A stretch of DNA of 64,000 bases from Flavobacterium rhamnosiphilum (lineage in GTDB: Bacteria > Bacteroidota > Bacteroidia > Flavobacteriales > Flavobacteriaceae), in contig NZ_SMLG01000004.1 of assembly GCF_004349195.1 (NCBI RefSeq), forward strand, positions 248,001-312,000. Direction: 5' to 3'. Of the stretch, positions 25,671-34,758 are shown piece by piece (position 1 is the stretch's first letter; the number at the start of each line of letters is the position of its first letter). The position numbers were made by a program, and so were the translations under genes. The notes below the pieces were generated by a model. The model made no database searches, was not told the DNA's origin, and worked only from the letters and a program-made list of their open reading frames with translations.

Positions 25671-28451
25671 TTATCTATTGATGGTACTTCGTTTGTCCCA
25701 TTTGATATCACTAAGAACACCAGATTTTATTCCAATAAAGAAACCCCAATTTGCATTTGTGCCAAAGGGTGACCAGTTAAAATCCATTCTCCAACTCAAT
25801 AAATCCCTCTCAAAACGAAGTTGGGTGAAAGTTACTCCGTTTTGAACAAAATCATAACCGGTAGATACTCCAGCTTTCCATTTTGGAGTTATGTCAGCAT
25901 TCGCTGAAATCATAATGGAATTTCCAATGATTTTATTTTCTCTATTGTTGTTTCCATAAGTTAAGGAATAGGCAAATGTCATGTCCCAAGGTAACTTTGA
26001 ATTAAAAAATTCTGCGATTTTATCTTCTCCTTCGTCTTCTTCCTCGTCTTCAAATTGACTTCTTCGGTTGTCGCCTAAGTCTGTATTTGTTCCAAATAAA
26101 TCGTCTTCACGACCACCATTTCTTTGACTTTGGGTGTTTTTATCCTTATCAGTTTTGTCTTTTCCTTTACTTGAAAGAGAATAATTCAAGGTCATATTAG
26201 AACTGGTCATTCTAAAAAGACTTCCGCCATTATCAATATTAAACACATTAATTCGGTTTCCGGAATTGTCAATTGCATAAGGGTCTAATGTTGCTCCAAA
26301 ATTGACATTCATTTTATTATCGAACAGTTGTGTACCACCACTAACTCTTATAGGAGAAAAGGCAAGTGAAGTTACACCATCGGCATCCAGATTGTAACTA
26401 GTGGAAAGGTTTAAATTATTAAGAAGCATTATTTTTTTAGGTTCCACTTTAGTACTGTCTTTATCAGTAACTTTTGCCTCAAAAGTATTACTCAAATCAA
26501 AGCCTAAAGTATTGGAATTGCTTAATCCCGGTGCTCCAAAAATTCCGCTTTCAAATCTGGAATATTGTTTCATTGTCCCGCTAGCGTCTGAAGCATACGT
26601 ATCATAGTATTTTTCGAAACTAGGAGTATAACCATACGAAACAGATGGTCTCATGACGTGTCTTATCGATTTGATTTTTTTGTCATTGCCAAAATTGAAA
26701 GTTCCATAAATAGTTGTTCCTACGCTGGATGAAAAGGAGTAGGTTCTAAAAGCGTCAAATCCATTTATGGTTTTATCAACAACTTTGCTTTGGTCAACAT
26801 CATAACTTCTTTCAATTGTTTTGGTATACCATATTTCCTCGTAATTCATAGAGGTAGAAGCACTGAAATATTTGAATAATTTAAAATTGGTGCTTAATGG
26901 AATGCTGTGTTGAAAACCAACTTTCGCATCTCGAAACATTTGTGGTTTAAAAAATAAGGAATCAGTTGTAACAATATTATTTCTACCGTTTAAATTGTAT
27001 TGCAAATTTATGTTTTTGAAAAAACCTTTTTTCACACCGTCTTTACCTATAAAAGGATAAATCCTGTCAACACTCAATTGGAGTGTCGGTAAAGTCATAT
27101 TGATTACTTCCGTTTGAGTATTTTGTGAATGTGTGGCTGTTAACGACATTCTAACTTGAGGAACAGTAGTGAATGTTTTTGAATACGATATCGAAGAGCT
27201 CAATGTATTATTAAGATTTGATCCAATATTAACTTGATTGATGGATTGCTTAAAATATTTACTGCTTCCAAGATTCACAGAAGCTGAAAAACTTGAATTA
27301 GGATTTGATTTAGAGTCTTTGGAATGAGACCATTGGATGTTGTAAATATTTTGTTTCAAATAATCTGGATATCCTCTTTCGCTGGTGATTAAGTTTTCGA
27401 ATCTAACGTTTAAGTTTCCTCTATAATTGTATCTTTTGGCATAGCTGGATTCAAACCGCAACCCATAACTTCCATTGGTGTAATAATCTCCCAAAACGGT
27501 TAAATCATAATTATCGCTGAGAGCAAAATAGTACCCTAAATTTTGAAGAGAAAATCCCCTGTCATTGGAGTCATTATAGCTTGGTAAAATCAATCCTGAA
27601 ATACTGGTTTCTTTGCTCATTGGAAAAAAAGCAAACGGTAACGCTATAGGTGTAGGAACATTTGCAATGACCATATTAGTCAATCCGGTTACTACTTTTT
27701 TGCCTGGAATAAATTTCACTTTGTTGGTTTGGAAATAATATTCAGGATTGTCAACGTCTTTTGATGTCGTAAAACGAGCCCCTTTTAAAAAATAAACCGA
27801 GTCGTTTTCTTTTTTTGTGACAGCTGCTTTAATTTTAAATTCACCTTGATCGGATCTTGAGTTCCAGATTAAAGCTTTTTTGGTTTTAAAATTAAAACGG
27901 ATAGAATCAGGTTCAATTACATTTGCGCCCTGTTTGAAATTTGGATATTGTGTGAAAGCACCGGTTGAATCTTTGATGCGTCCTGCATACACTTCGTTTT
28001 TTTCATAATCCATAACGATTATTCCAGATTTCAATTCGATGTCTTGGTAATACAATTCCGCTTTATCATATAATGTGATCAGCTTTTTCTTTTGGTCAAT
28101 TTTAGCATATTGCTCCGCTTTATATCTTACCTTTCCGTCAAGAAACGCTTTTTTAGGCTTTACACTGTCTTTTTTTATGGAATCGGTTTCTTTTGTAACC
28201 GTTAAAATAGCTGTGCCTTTTTTGTTAGTATCTAAAGTGGTACTATCTTTTTGTTTGTTTGCGGATATTCCCGTCTTTTTTTTTGTTATATCTTGAGAAT
28301 ATAATTTACCAGACCCTAATGATAGGAAAATTGATAATAAAACGATATTAAATAAGTTTGTATACAAAGGTTTAAATGCTATTTTTGTAAAATTATGGCC
28401 TGTTTTTTGACATGTCAAACTTACATATAATTTTTTGTCAAAAATAGTCAA
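25671..28451 (-). CDS. lptD: LPS-assembly outer-membrane protein LptD, Bacteroidota type
   Basis: LptD inserts lipopolysaccharide into the outer leaflet of the outer membrane together with LptE. The protein has up to 926 residues: an export signal (NIVLLSIFLSLGSGKLYSQ), an OstA-like jellyroll with repeated strands (KAELYYQDIELKSGIIVMDY and YAGRIKDSTG), and a long beta-barrel ending in strands such as FNWSPFGTNANWGFFIGIKSG. The TTG at 28451 gives an unusually long N-region. A -7-like element TAAGTTTG on the minus strand (28416-28423) lies inside it. A TTG at 28367, giving MYTNLFNIVLLSIFLSLGSG, is a reasonable alternative. It is transcribed divergently from the amidase gene. Confidence 0.9.
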   Translation of the reverse strand: MTIFDKKLYVSLTCQKTGHNFTKIAFKPLYTNLFNIVLLSIFLSLGSGKLYSQDITKKKTGISANKQKDSTTLDTNKKGTAILTVTKETDSIKKDSVKPKKAFLDGKVRYKAEQYAKIDQKKKLITLYDKAELYYQDIELKSGIIVMDYEKNEVYAGRIKDSTGAFTQYPNFKQGANVIEPDSIRFNFKTKKALIWNSRSDQGEFKIKAAVTKKENDSVYFLKGARFTTSKDVDNPEYYFQTNKVKFIPGKKVVTGLTNMVIANVPTPIALPFAFFPMSKETSISGLILPSYNDSNDRGFSLQNLGYYFALSDNYDLTVLGDYYTNGSYGLRFESSYAKRYNYRGNLNVRFENLITSERGYPDYLKQNIYNIQWSHSKDSKSNPNSSFSASVNLGSSKYFKQSINQVNIGSNLNNTLSSSISYSKTFTTVPQVRMSLTATHSQNTQTEVINMTLPTLQLSVDRIYPFIGKDGVKKGFFKNINLQYNLNGRNNIVTTDSLFFKPQMFRDAKVGFQHSIPLSTNFKLFKYFSASTSMNYEEIWYTKTIERSYDVDQSKVVDKTINGFDAFRTYSFSSSVGTTIYGTFNFGNDKKIKSIRHVMRPSVSYGYTPSFEKYYDTYASDASGTMKQYSRFESGIFGAPGLSNSNTLGFDLSNTFEAKVTDKDSTKVEPKKIMLLNNLNLSTSYNLDADGVTSLAFSPIRVSGGTQLFDNKMNVNFGATLDPYAIDNSGNRINVFNIDNGGSLFRMTSSNMTLNYSLSSKGKDKTDKDKNTQSQRNGGREDDLFGTNTDLGDNRRSQFEDEEEDEGEDKIAEFFNSKLPWDMTFAYSLTYGNNNRENKIIGNSIMISANADITPKWKAGVSTGYDFVQNGVTFTQLRFERDLLSWRMDFNWSPFGTNANWGFFIGIKSGVLSDIKWDKRSTINR

Positions 28452-28501
28452 ATAAAAAATTTTATGACGGTAGTGTTTTAATTAAATTAACTTTTGGATT
28501 T

Positions 28502-29671
28502 ATGCATATTACATATAAAATAAAAACAATATTAACTTTTATTTTGACGATAATTTCTTTATCGGGCTTTAGTCAAAGCAATATTTTCAAGGTAACTTTA
28601 GATGCGGGTCACGGAGCACATGATTTTGGCGCTGTTTATGAAGGGCGTGTGGAAAAAAATATTGCTTTGGCCGTAGTTTTGAAAGTGGGGAAGCTATTAG
28701 AGTCTACAAAACAAATGGATGTCAACTATACCCGAAAAACAGATGTATTCATTGATTTAATTGAAAGAGCCAATATTGCCAATAGATTTAACGCTAATAT
28801 TTTTGTTTCGATTCATTGTAATGCCAATAGAAACACTGCTGCCGATGGTACTGAGACTTATGTGATGGGTTTGAGTAAAGTTGCTTCAAATCTTGAGGCT
28901 GCAAAAAAAGAGAACTCTGTAATTACTTTAGAAAAAGATTACAAACAAAAGTATGAAGGATTTGATCCGAACTCTCCCGAGACTATGATTGGTATGACCT
29001 TGATGCAGGAGGAATATTTAGACAATAGTATTTCGCTGGCAAGTAAGGTAGAAGATGCTTTTGCAGATTTAGGAAAAAAAATACGAGGTGGAGGAGTGAA
29101 ACAAGCCCCTTTTATGGTGCTTCACAAAGCATACATGCCAAGAGTATTGATTGAAATGGGGTTTATATCCAATTCTATTGAAGGGAATACATTAAATTCA
29201 GAAGACGGTCAAAATGAAATTGCCAAAGCTATCGCAGAGGCAATTATCAGTTATAAAAAAGAATATTTTGGTACTGGTGAAACTGAAGTTTTTGAAGAGT
29301 CGCCTTCGCAAAAAATTAATGAAAAACCTATAAGAGATACTGTTGCTCCTGCCAAACCAAAAATGACTTCTCAACCTGCAGGAGAATCAACACAAGTAAA
29401 AAAAACGGCTGATGATTCTAAAACTTTATTCAAAGTACAACTTTCAGCCAGTAGTAAAAGATTAGAATTAGTACCGAAAAATTTTAACGGACTTAAAAAT
29501 ATTTCTGTAGCCTTTGAAAACAGGGTTTACAAATATATGTATGGAGAAACTGCGGATTATGATGAAGCAAAAAAGCAATTAAATGAAGCAAAAGAAAAAG
29601 GATATGATTCCGCATTTTTGATCGCATTTAAAAACGGAGAAAAAATTAACATTCAAGATGTAATTAAATAA
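28502..29671 (+). CDS. N-acetylmuramoyl-L-alanine amidase with SPOR-like C-terminus, copy 1
   Basis: This zinc amidase (Amidase_3 family) of 389 residues cleaves the bond between MurNAc and the stem peptide. A signal peptide ends near SGFSQ. The zinc ligands are in LDAGHGAHDFGA, the Glu of GRVEKNIAL, and FVSIHCNAN. The catalytic Glu lies in VLIEMGFISN. A Pro/Lys-rich linker (about 260-305) leads to a C-terminal SPOR-like domain (LFKVQLSASSK and YDSAFLIAFKNGEKI), which would bind denuded glycan at division sites. It is followed by a paralogue and an MCE protein on the same strand, suggesting an envelope operon. Confidence 0.93.
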   Translation: MHITYKIKTILTFILTIISLSGFSQSNIFKVTLDAGHGAHDFGAVYEGRVEKNIALAVVLKVGKLLESTKQMDVNYTRKTDVFIDLIERANIANRFNANIFVSIHCNANRNTAADGTETYVMGLSKVASNLEAAKKENSVITLEKDYKQKYEGFDPNSPETMIGMTLMQEEYLDNSISLASKVEDAFADLGKKIRGGGVKQAPFMVLHKAYMPRVLIEMGFISNSIEGNTLNSEDGQNEIAKAIAEAIISYKKEYFGTGETEVFEESPSQKINEKPIRDTVAPAKPKMTSQPAGESTQVKKTADDSKTLFKVQLSASSKRLELVPKNFNGLKNISVAFENRVYKYMYGETADYDEAKKQLNEAKEKGYDSAFLIAFKNGEKINIQDVIK

Positions 29672-29693
29672 TAATAGCTTATCCTTTTTATAT

Positions 29694-29701
29694 TAAATTT
29701 G
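29694..29701 (+). promoter_or_regulatory. -7 element TAAATTTG before amidase copy 2
   Basis: This matches the Bacteroidota TAnnTTTG consensus 20 bases before the TTG start. The surrounding leader is nearly identical to that before the MCE gene. No clear -33 TTG is present. Confidence 0.4.
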
Positions 29702-29720
29702 TAAAAAAAATACTCATATT

Positions 29721-30875
29721 TTGAAAATAACCAGAGGAGTCAAAACCACAATTTTTGCTATATTTCTTTTTTTCTGCTTCAATGCTTTTTCTCAATCCAA
29801 TCAAAAGTTCACTGTTATTTTAGATGCGGGTCACGGAGGTAAAGATCCAGGGAATTCTTATCATGGTTTTGTTGAAAAAGAAATTGCGCTTAAAACGACT
29901 TTAAAGTTAGAAAAATACCTCAAAAAAGACAATGACATTCAAGTTGTTCATACCAGAAAAACTGATGTTTTTATAGAATTAAAGGACAGACCCAAAAAAG
30001 CAAATAGTATCGATGCTAATTTATTTGTTTCTGTACATTGCAATTCGGTTAAAAATCCAGTTCCTTTTGGTACAGAAACTTTTGTAATGGGTTTGGCAAG
30101 AAGTAAAGGTAATTTAGAAATTGCTAAACAAGAAAATTCGGTAATATTACTGGAGAAAGATTACAAGCAAACCTATAAAGGATTTGACCCCAAGAATCCT
30201 GAAACTTTGATTGGATTGAAAATTCTGCAAGAAGATTATTTAGATCGAAGTATAAATCTGGCTTCAAAAATTGAAAATAATTTTAAAAATAAATTACATC
30301 GAAAATCAAGAGGTATAAAACAGACTCCTTTATGGGTTTTGGATGCCGCTTATATGCCAAGTGTATTGATTGAATTGGGTTTTTTATCCAATAGTGAGGA
30401 AGGACTTTATTTAAATTCAGAGGAAGGACAAAATAATATGGCAGAAGCTATTGCATCGGCTATTATTGCTTACAAAAAAGAATATTTTGGAACGCAATCC
30501 AATGAAAATTATGAAGAGCTTCCATCCAAAAAAGTAGTCGAAAATGAAAGAAAAGACACTTCAAAGAGTACTAAATCAAAGCGTATTATAGAAAAACAAG
30601 AGCCGAAAACACAAAATTCAGATGTAGTTTTTAAAGTTCAATTTGCAGCCGGAAATAAAAACATTAAATTAAATTCCTCGAATTTTAAAGGATTAAAAAA
30701 TGTTTCGGTAACAAAAAGTAATGGATCTTTATATAAGTACGCATATGGCTTAACATCAGACTATAACATCGCAAAACAGGATTTAAAAGTGGTAAAATCC
30801 AAAGGATATGCTTCGGCATATATAATTGCAATCAAAGATGGAAAGAATATTAGTATTCAAGAAGCGCTTAAATAA
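29721..30875 (+). CDS. N-acetylmuramoyl-L-alanine amidase with SPOR-like C-terminus, copy 2
   Basis: This 384-residue tandem paralogue of the preceding amidase has the same order: signal peptide (FFCFNAFSQ), Amidase_3 domain with LDAGHGGKDPGN, VEKEIAL, FVSVHCNSV and VLIELGFLSN, charged linker, and SPOR-like end (VVFKVQFAAGN and YASAYIIAIKDGKNISI). The start is a TTG (encoding MKITRGVKTT); no ATG is nearby. All zinc and catalytic residues are kept in both copies, so both should be active. Divergence is greatest in the linker. Confidence 0.92.
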   Translation: MKITRGVKTTIFAIFLFFCFNAFSQSNQKFTVILDAGHGGKDPGNSYHGFVEKEIALKTTLKLEKYLKKDNDIQVVHTRKTDVFIELKDRPKKANSIDANLFVSVHCNSVKNPVPFGTETFVMGLARSKGNLEIAKQENSVILLEKDYKQTYKGFDPKNPETLIGLKILQEDYLDRSINLASKIENNFKNKLHRKSRGIKQTPLWVLDAAYMPSVLIELGFLSNSEEGLYLNSEEGQNNMAEAIASAIIAYKKEYFGTQSNENYEELPSKKVVENERKDTSKSTKSKRIIEKQEPKTQNSDVVFKVQFAAGNKNIKLNSSNFKGLKNVSVTKSNGSLYKYAYGLTSDYNIAKQDLKVVKSKGYASAYIIAIKDGKNISIQEALK

Positions 30876-30900
30876 TTACAACAAGTCAAATATTTTATAT

Positions 30901-30908
30901 TAAATTTG
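30901..30908 (+). promoter_or_regulatory. -7 element TAAATTTG before the MCE gene
   Basis: Same element and same flanking bases (TTATATTAAATTTGTAAAAA) as before amidase copy 2, 18 bases before the TTG start. Confidence 0.4.
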
Positions 30909-30925
30909 TAAAAAATACTTAAATT

Positions 30926-31891
30926 TTGAAAATAACACGAGAAATTAAAACTGCTATTTTAGTAATTGCATCTATTTTATTATTTATCTGGGGCTACAGT
31001 TTTTTGAAAGGAAGGGACCTTTTTACCAATTACAAAACATTTTATGTTGAATATAAAAGTGTAGAAGGTTTAGCCACATCTGCGCCTGTTACGCTAAACG
31101 GATTAGTTATTGGTAAAGTTAGCAGTATTACAATAGATGAAAATACGGGTGTATTATTAGTTGAATTACAATTAAAAACGGATTTCCCAATTTCTAAATC
31201 GAGTACAGCTTCTATTTATGAGCCAGGATTTATCGGAGGTAAACAAATTGCAATTATTCCTAATTTTAATGATAAAATATTAGCTGTTGATGGTCAAAAA
31301 TTAGAGGGCGGAGTAAAATTAGGACTTACAGATAAAGTAGGAGATCAATTAGCACCACTTCAAGAAAAATTAGAAAAACTACTGGGAACTACTGATAAAT
31401 TGATTTCAGGATTGAATAATGTTTTGGATCAAAAAGGGCAGCAGGATTTAAAAGTTTCTTTAGCGGAATTGAGCAAGACTATTGAACAATTTCACAAAGT
31501 TTCTTTAAGTCTTAATACTTTATTAGATGATAACAAAACTCAAATAAATGGTGTTGTTACCAATTTTAATAAAATATCCGGGAATTTTTCTAAAATATCT
31601 GATTCATTGAATAAAGCCGATTTAGGAAAAACGGTAAAAAACCTAAATGCAACTTTAGGCAGAGTCGATGGTATTATGAGCGGTTTGGAATCCGGTAAAG
31701 GTTCTATGGGTAAATTATTGAACGATGATGCTTTCTACCAAAATATTAAAAGTACAACAAAAGAATTAGAATTATTATTGCAAGACGTAAGACTTTATCC
31801 AACCAGATATGTCAATGTTTCTTTGTTTGGAAAGAAAAACAAGCCTTATGTTGCTCCTGTAAACGATTCTATATCTAATGTAAAAAATTAG
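30926..31891 (+). CDS. MCE/MlaD family lipid-transport protein
   Basis: This 321-residue protein has one N-terminal membrane helix (AILVIASILLFIWGYSFLKG), one MCE domain (YVEYKSVEGLATSAPVTLNG, about 40-115), and a long helical C-terminal region that could form the tunnel or coiled coil. Family members are the substrate-binding part of Mla-type ABC systems that move phospholipids between membranes. No permease or ATPase gene is next to it, so the partners must lie elsewhere. The TTG start shares its leader with the upstream amidase (TTGAAAATAAC). Confidence 0.9.
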   Translation: MKITREIKTAILVIASILLFIWGYSFLKGRDLFTNYKTFYVEYKSVEGLATSAPVTLNGLVIGKVSSITIDENTGVLLVELQLKTDFPISKSSTASIYEPGFIGGKQIAIIPNFNDKILAVDGQKLEGGVKLGLTDKVGDQLAPLQEKLEKLLGTTDKLISGLNNVLDQKGQQDLKVSLAELSKTIEQFHKVSLSLNTLLDDNKTQINGVVTNFNKISGNFSKISDSLNKADLGKTVKNLNATLGRVDGIMSGLESGKGSMGKLLNDDAFYQNIKSTTKELELLLQDVRLYPTRYVNVSLFGKKNKPYVAPVNDSISNVKN

Positions 31892-31896
31892 CAATT

Positions 31897-33228
31897 ATGA
31901 GCTATTTAGACAATATTTTATTTGCCATCCTTTTGGTAATTGGTTTTGGTTATTTTTATACAAACGTTAAAAAAATAATTAGAAATATAAACCTTGGAAC
32001 CGATGTAAATCGTTCCGATAATCCCAAAGCACGATGGACTAATATGGCCATGATTGCTCTTGGTCAATCCAAAATGGTGAAAAGACCTATTGCTGGAGTA
32101 TTGCATATTATAGTCTATGTAGGTTTTGTAATTATAAATATAGAATTATTAGAAATTATTATTGATGGACTTTTTGGGACACATCGTGTTTTTGCTTTTT
32201 TAGGAACTACGTATGATGTGTTAATTGCTTCTTTCGAAATTTTGGCTCTTTTAGTTTTAGTTGCAGTAATCTCTTTTTGGATAAGAAGAAATATCATCAA
32301 ACTAAAGCGATTTGCTAATCCTGATTTGACCGGAGCACCTAAAAACGATGCTAATTATATCTTGTATTTTGAGGTAGTTCTAATGACATTGTTTTTATTA
32401 ATGAATGCATCTGATTTGCATTTACAGAATGTACCTGGAGGTTTTTCTCATTTTATTAAAGCAGGTTCATTTCCAATCAGTCAATTTATTGAGCCATTAT
32501 TTAATGGAATGTCTAATGAATTAGTGATGCTTCTTTCTGAAATATTCTGGTGGTTGCATATTACTGGGATTTTGATTTTCATGAACTATCTTTATTTTTC
32601 TAAGCATTTACACATTCTGTTAGCATTTCCAAATACGTATTTTGCGAATTTAAATCCTCAAGGACAATTTGATAATTTAGAATCCGTTACCAAGGAGGTA
32701 AAACTGATGATGGATCCTAATGCTGATCCCTTTGCGGCAGCACCAGTGGATGAAAATGCAGTTCCAAGTAAATTTGGAGCAAGTGACGTTCAGGATTTAA
32801 ATTGGGTTCAGTTATTGAATGCTTATACGTGTACGGAATGTGGTCGTTGTACTTCATCTTGTCCTGCGAATATAACAGGTAAAAAATTGTCTCCACGTAA
32901 AATCATGATGGATACAAGAGATCGAATGGAAGAAGTAGGAAGAAATATTGATGCCAATAAAGGTATTTTTATTCCGGATAACAAAACATTATTGAACGAT
33001 TATATCACACCGGAAGAACTTTGGGCTTGCACATCATGTAATGCGTGTGTTGAGGAATGTCCTGTAAATATTAGTCCGCTTTCAATTATCATGGATATGA
33101 GACGCTATTTAGTAATGGAACAAAGTGCAGCACCAATGCCAATTAATGCAATGATGACTAATATAGAAAATAACGGTGCGCCTTGGCAATACAATCAGCA
33201 AGATCGATTGAATTGGAAAAACGAATAG
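31897..33228 (+). CDS. Membrane-bound 4Fe-4S dicluster oxidoreductase subunit (HdrE/HdrC-like)
   Basis: This 443-residue protein has about five N-terminal membrane helices (residues 5-230) resembling a NarI/HdrE-type quinone-interacting domain. A soluble domain follows with two 4Fe-4S motifs: CTECGRCTSSCP and CTSCNACVEECP. The layout is that of subunits which pass electrons between a quinone pool and a CCG-domain partner; that partner is the next coding gene. The physiological donor is unknown. It starts 5 bases after the MCE gene, although the functions are not obviously linked. Confidence 0.85.
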   Translation: MSYLDNILFAILLVIGFGYFYTNVKKIIRNINLGTDVNRSDNPKARWTNMAMIALGQSKMVKRPIAGVLHIIVYVGFVIINIELLEIIIDGLFGTHRVFAFLGTTYDVLIASFEILALLVLVAVISFWIRRNIIKLKRFANPDLTGAPKNDANYILYFEVVLMTLFLLMNASDLHLQNVPGGFSHFIKAGSFPISQFIEPLFNGMSNELVMLLSEIFWWLHITGILIFMNYLYFSKHLHILLAFPNTYFANLNPQGQFDNLESVTKEVKLMMDPNADPFAAAPVDENAVPSKFGASDVQDLNWVQLLNAYTCTECGRCTSSCPANITGKKLSPRKIMMDTRDRMEEVGRNIDANKGIFIPDNKTLLNDYITPEELWACTSCNACVEECPVNISPLSIIMDMRRYLVMEQSAAPMPINAMMTNIENNGAPWQYNQQDRLNWKNE

Positions 33229-33367
33229 TTCCCCACCCCAGCCCTCCCCGAAGGGGAGGGAGTTAAAACTGGAAAGTAGGAGTAAATAATAGCAATGCAA
33301 TAATATTTTTAAACCATACAAAAACAATCTCGGCTCCCTCCCCTTCGGGGAGGGCTGGGGTGGGGAA
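33229..33367. repeat. GC-rich perfect 34-bp inverted repeat (REP/MITE-like element)
   Basis: Two perfect 34-base arms (33229-33262 and 33334-33367) face each other across 71 AT-rich bases. Each arm contains its own small palindrome, CTCCCCGAAGGGGAG. The arms are about 70 percent G+C in an AT-rich genome. The element begins right after the stop of the Fe-S gene and separates it from its partner. It looks like a mobile or REP-type intergenic repeat and could also fold into a long hairpin in the mRNA. Confidence 0.85.
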
Positions 33368-33390
33368 AATAACCGAATCAATAAAATAGT

Positions 33391-34182
33391 ATGTCAGAGA
33401 ATTTAATAGTGCCAACTATGGCCGAAATGTTAGCTCAAGGGAAACAACCAGAAGTTTTATTTTGGGTAGGTTGTGCAGGAAGTTTTGATGATAGAGCAAA
33501 GAAAATAACCAAGGCATTTGTTCGAATTTTAAATCGTGCAAATGTATCGTTTGCCGTTTTAGGTACTGAAGAAAGTTGTACTGGTGATCCTGCAAAAAGA
33601 GCCGGTAATGAGTTTTTGTTTCAAATGCAAGCCATGATGAATATTGAGGTTTTGAATGCATACGAAGCAAAAAAAATTGTTACAGCTTGTCCGCATTGTT
33701 TCAATACACTGAAAAACGAATATCCGGAATTAGGCGGAAAATATGAAGTCGTTCACCATACGGAATTTTTGAAATCATTATTAGATGATGGAAGATTGAC
33801 CATTGAAGGAGGACAATTTAAAGGAAAACGAATTACTTTTCATGACCCTTGCTATTTAGGAAGAGCCAATAATGTGTATGAAGCACCAAGAGATTTAATT
33901 CTTAAATTGGATGCTGAATTAGTAGAAATGAAGCGTTCTAAAGCTAACGGTTTATGTTGTGGTGCTGGTGGTGCCCAAATGTTTAAAGATGCTGAGCCTG
34001 GAAACAAGGAAATCAATGTTGAAAGAACCGAAGATGCATTAGAAACAAAACCAGAAATAATTGCTGCGGGTTGTCCTTTTTGTAATACGATGATGACAGA
34101 TGGTATTAAAAACAAAGAAAAGGAAGGCGAAGTAAAAGTTATGGATATTGCGGAATTGATTGCCAATGCACAAGATTTGTAA
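33391..34182 (+). CDS. CCG-domain Fe-S protein (HdrB/GlpC/LutA-like)
   Basis: This 263-residue soluble protein has two cysteine-rich CCG domains. The first has WVGCAGSFDD and TACPHCFNTLKNEYP; the second has FHDPCYLGRAN, LCCGAGGAQMF and AAGCPFCNTMM. In heterodisulfide reductase subunit B such domains hold unusual 4Fe-4S clusters used in disulfide or quinone electron transfer. Paired with the preceding membrane 4Fe-4S subunit, it probably forms one electron-transfer complex. The substrate is unknown; heterodisulfide chemistry is unlikely here because coenzyme M is absent from Bacteroidota. Confidence 0.87.
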   Translation: MSENLIVPTMAEMLAQGKQPEVLFWVGCAGSFDDRAKKITKAFVRILNRANVSFAVLGTEESCTGDPAKRAGNEFLFQMQAMMNIEVLNAYEAKKIVTACPHCFNTLKNEYPELGGKYEVVHHTEFLKSLLDDGRLTIEGGQFKGKRITFHDPCYLGRANNVYEAPRDLILKLDAELVEMKRSKANGLCCGAGGAQMFKDAEPGNKEINVERTEDALETKPEIIAAGCPFCNTMMTDGIKNKEKEGEVKVMDIAELIANAQDL

Positions 34183-34262
34183 ATCAATTACGAATTAAAA
34201 ATTTAAAATTACGAATTTTGATTTTATAACTCAAAATTCACAACTCATAACTCACAATTAAG

Positions 34263-34745
34263 ATGTACGTTCCATTTGAAAATTTACCCGAAGAATCTAA
34301 AATCTGGATTTATCAATCAAACAGAAAATTTTCGGATGCCGAATTTTCTGAAATAGAAACTGCCTTGCAATCCTTTCTTGAAGGTTGGGCTGCACATGGT
34401 ACCAGTTTAGAATCATCGTATCAATTAAAATACAACCGATTTATCATTATTGCCGTAAATCAGGATGTACAAGCAGCTACGGGTTGTTCTATTGACTCTT
34501 CTGTGGAATTTATTCAAAGTTTAGAACAAAAGTATACGGTTGATTTATTGGATAAAATGAATGTGACTTTCAAATTAGGAGAGCATATTGCCCATAAGCC
34601 TTTGATTGATTTCAAGAAAATGGTAAAAGATAAAGCGGTTACTGAAAATACAATAGTTTTCAATAATTTAGTCAATAATATAGAAGAGTACAATGAATCT
34701 TGGGAAGTTCCAGCCATCGATAGTTGGCATAGTCGCTTTTTTTAA
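34263..34745 (+). CDS. Conserved Bacteroidota protein of unknown function
   Basis: This 160-residue cytoplasmic protein without signal or membrane segment begins MYVPFENLPEESKIWIYQSN and contains ALQSFLEGWAAHGTSLESS, with a central cysteine in AATGCSIDSSVEF. The fold appears mixed alpha/beta. Relatives in Flavobacteria are often labelled ABC transporter ATPase, but no Walker A, Walker B or signature motif is present, so that name should not be used. It lies between the Fe-S gene and the GH3 fusion gene on the same strand. Confidence 0.8.
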   Translation: MYVPFENLPEESKIWIYQSNRKFSDAEFSEIETALQSFLEGWAAHGTSLESSYQLKYNRFIIIAVNQDVQAATGCSIDSSVEFIQSLEQKYTVDLLDKMNVTFKLGEHIAHKPLIDFKKMVKDKAVTENTIVFNNLVNNIEEYNESWEVPAIDSWHSRFF

Positions 34746-34758
34746 ACAAAACAGTACC

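Noticed and set aside
33109..33381. Minus-strand open frame of 90 codons across the inverted repeat
   Set aside because: Its openness comes from the GC-rich repeat arms; the product is low-complexity Pro/Leu/Ser and overlaps the Fe-S gene.
34263..34745. ABC transporter ATPase label often given to this family
   Set aside because: No Walker A, Walker B or LSGGQ motif is present in 160 residues.
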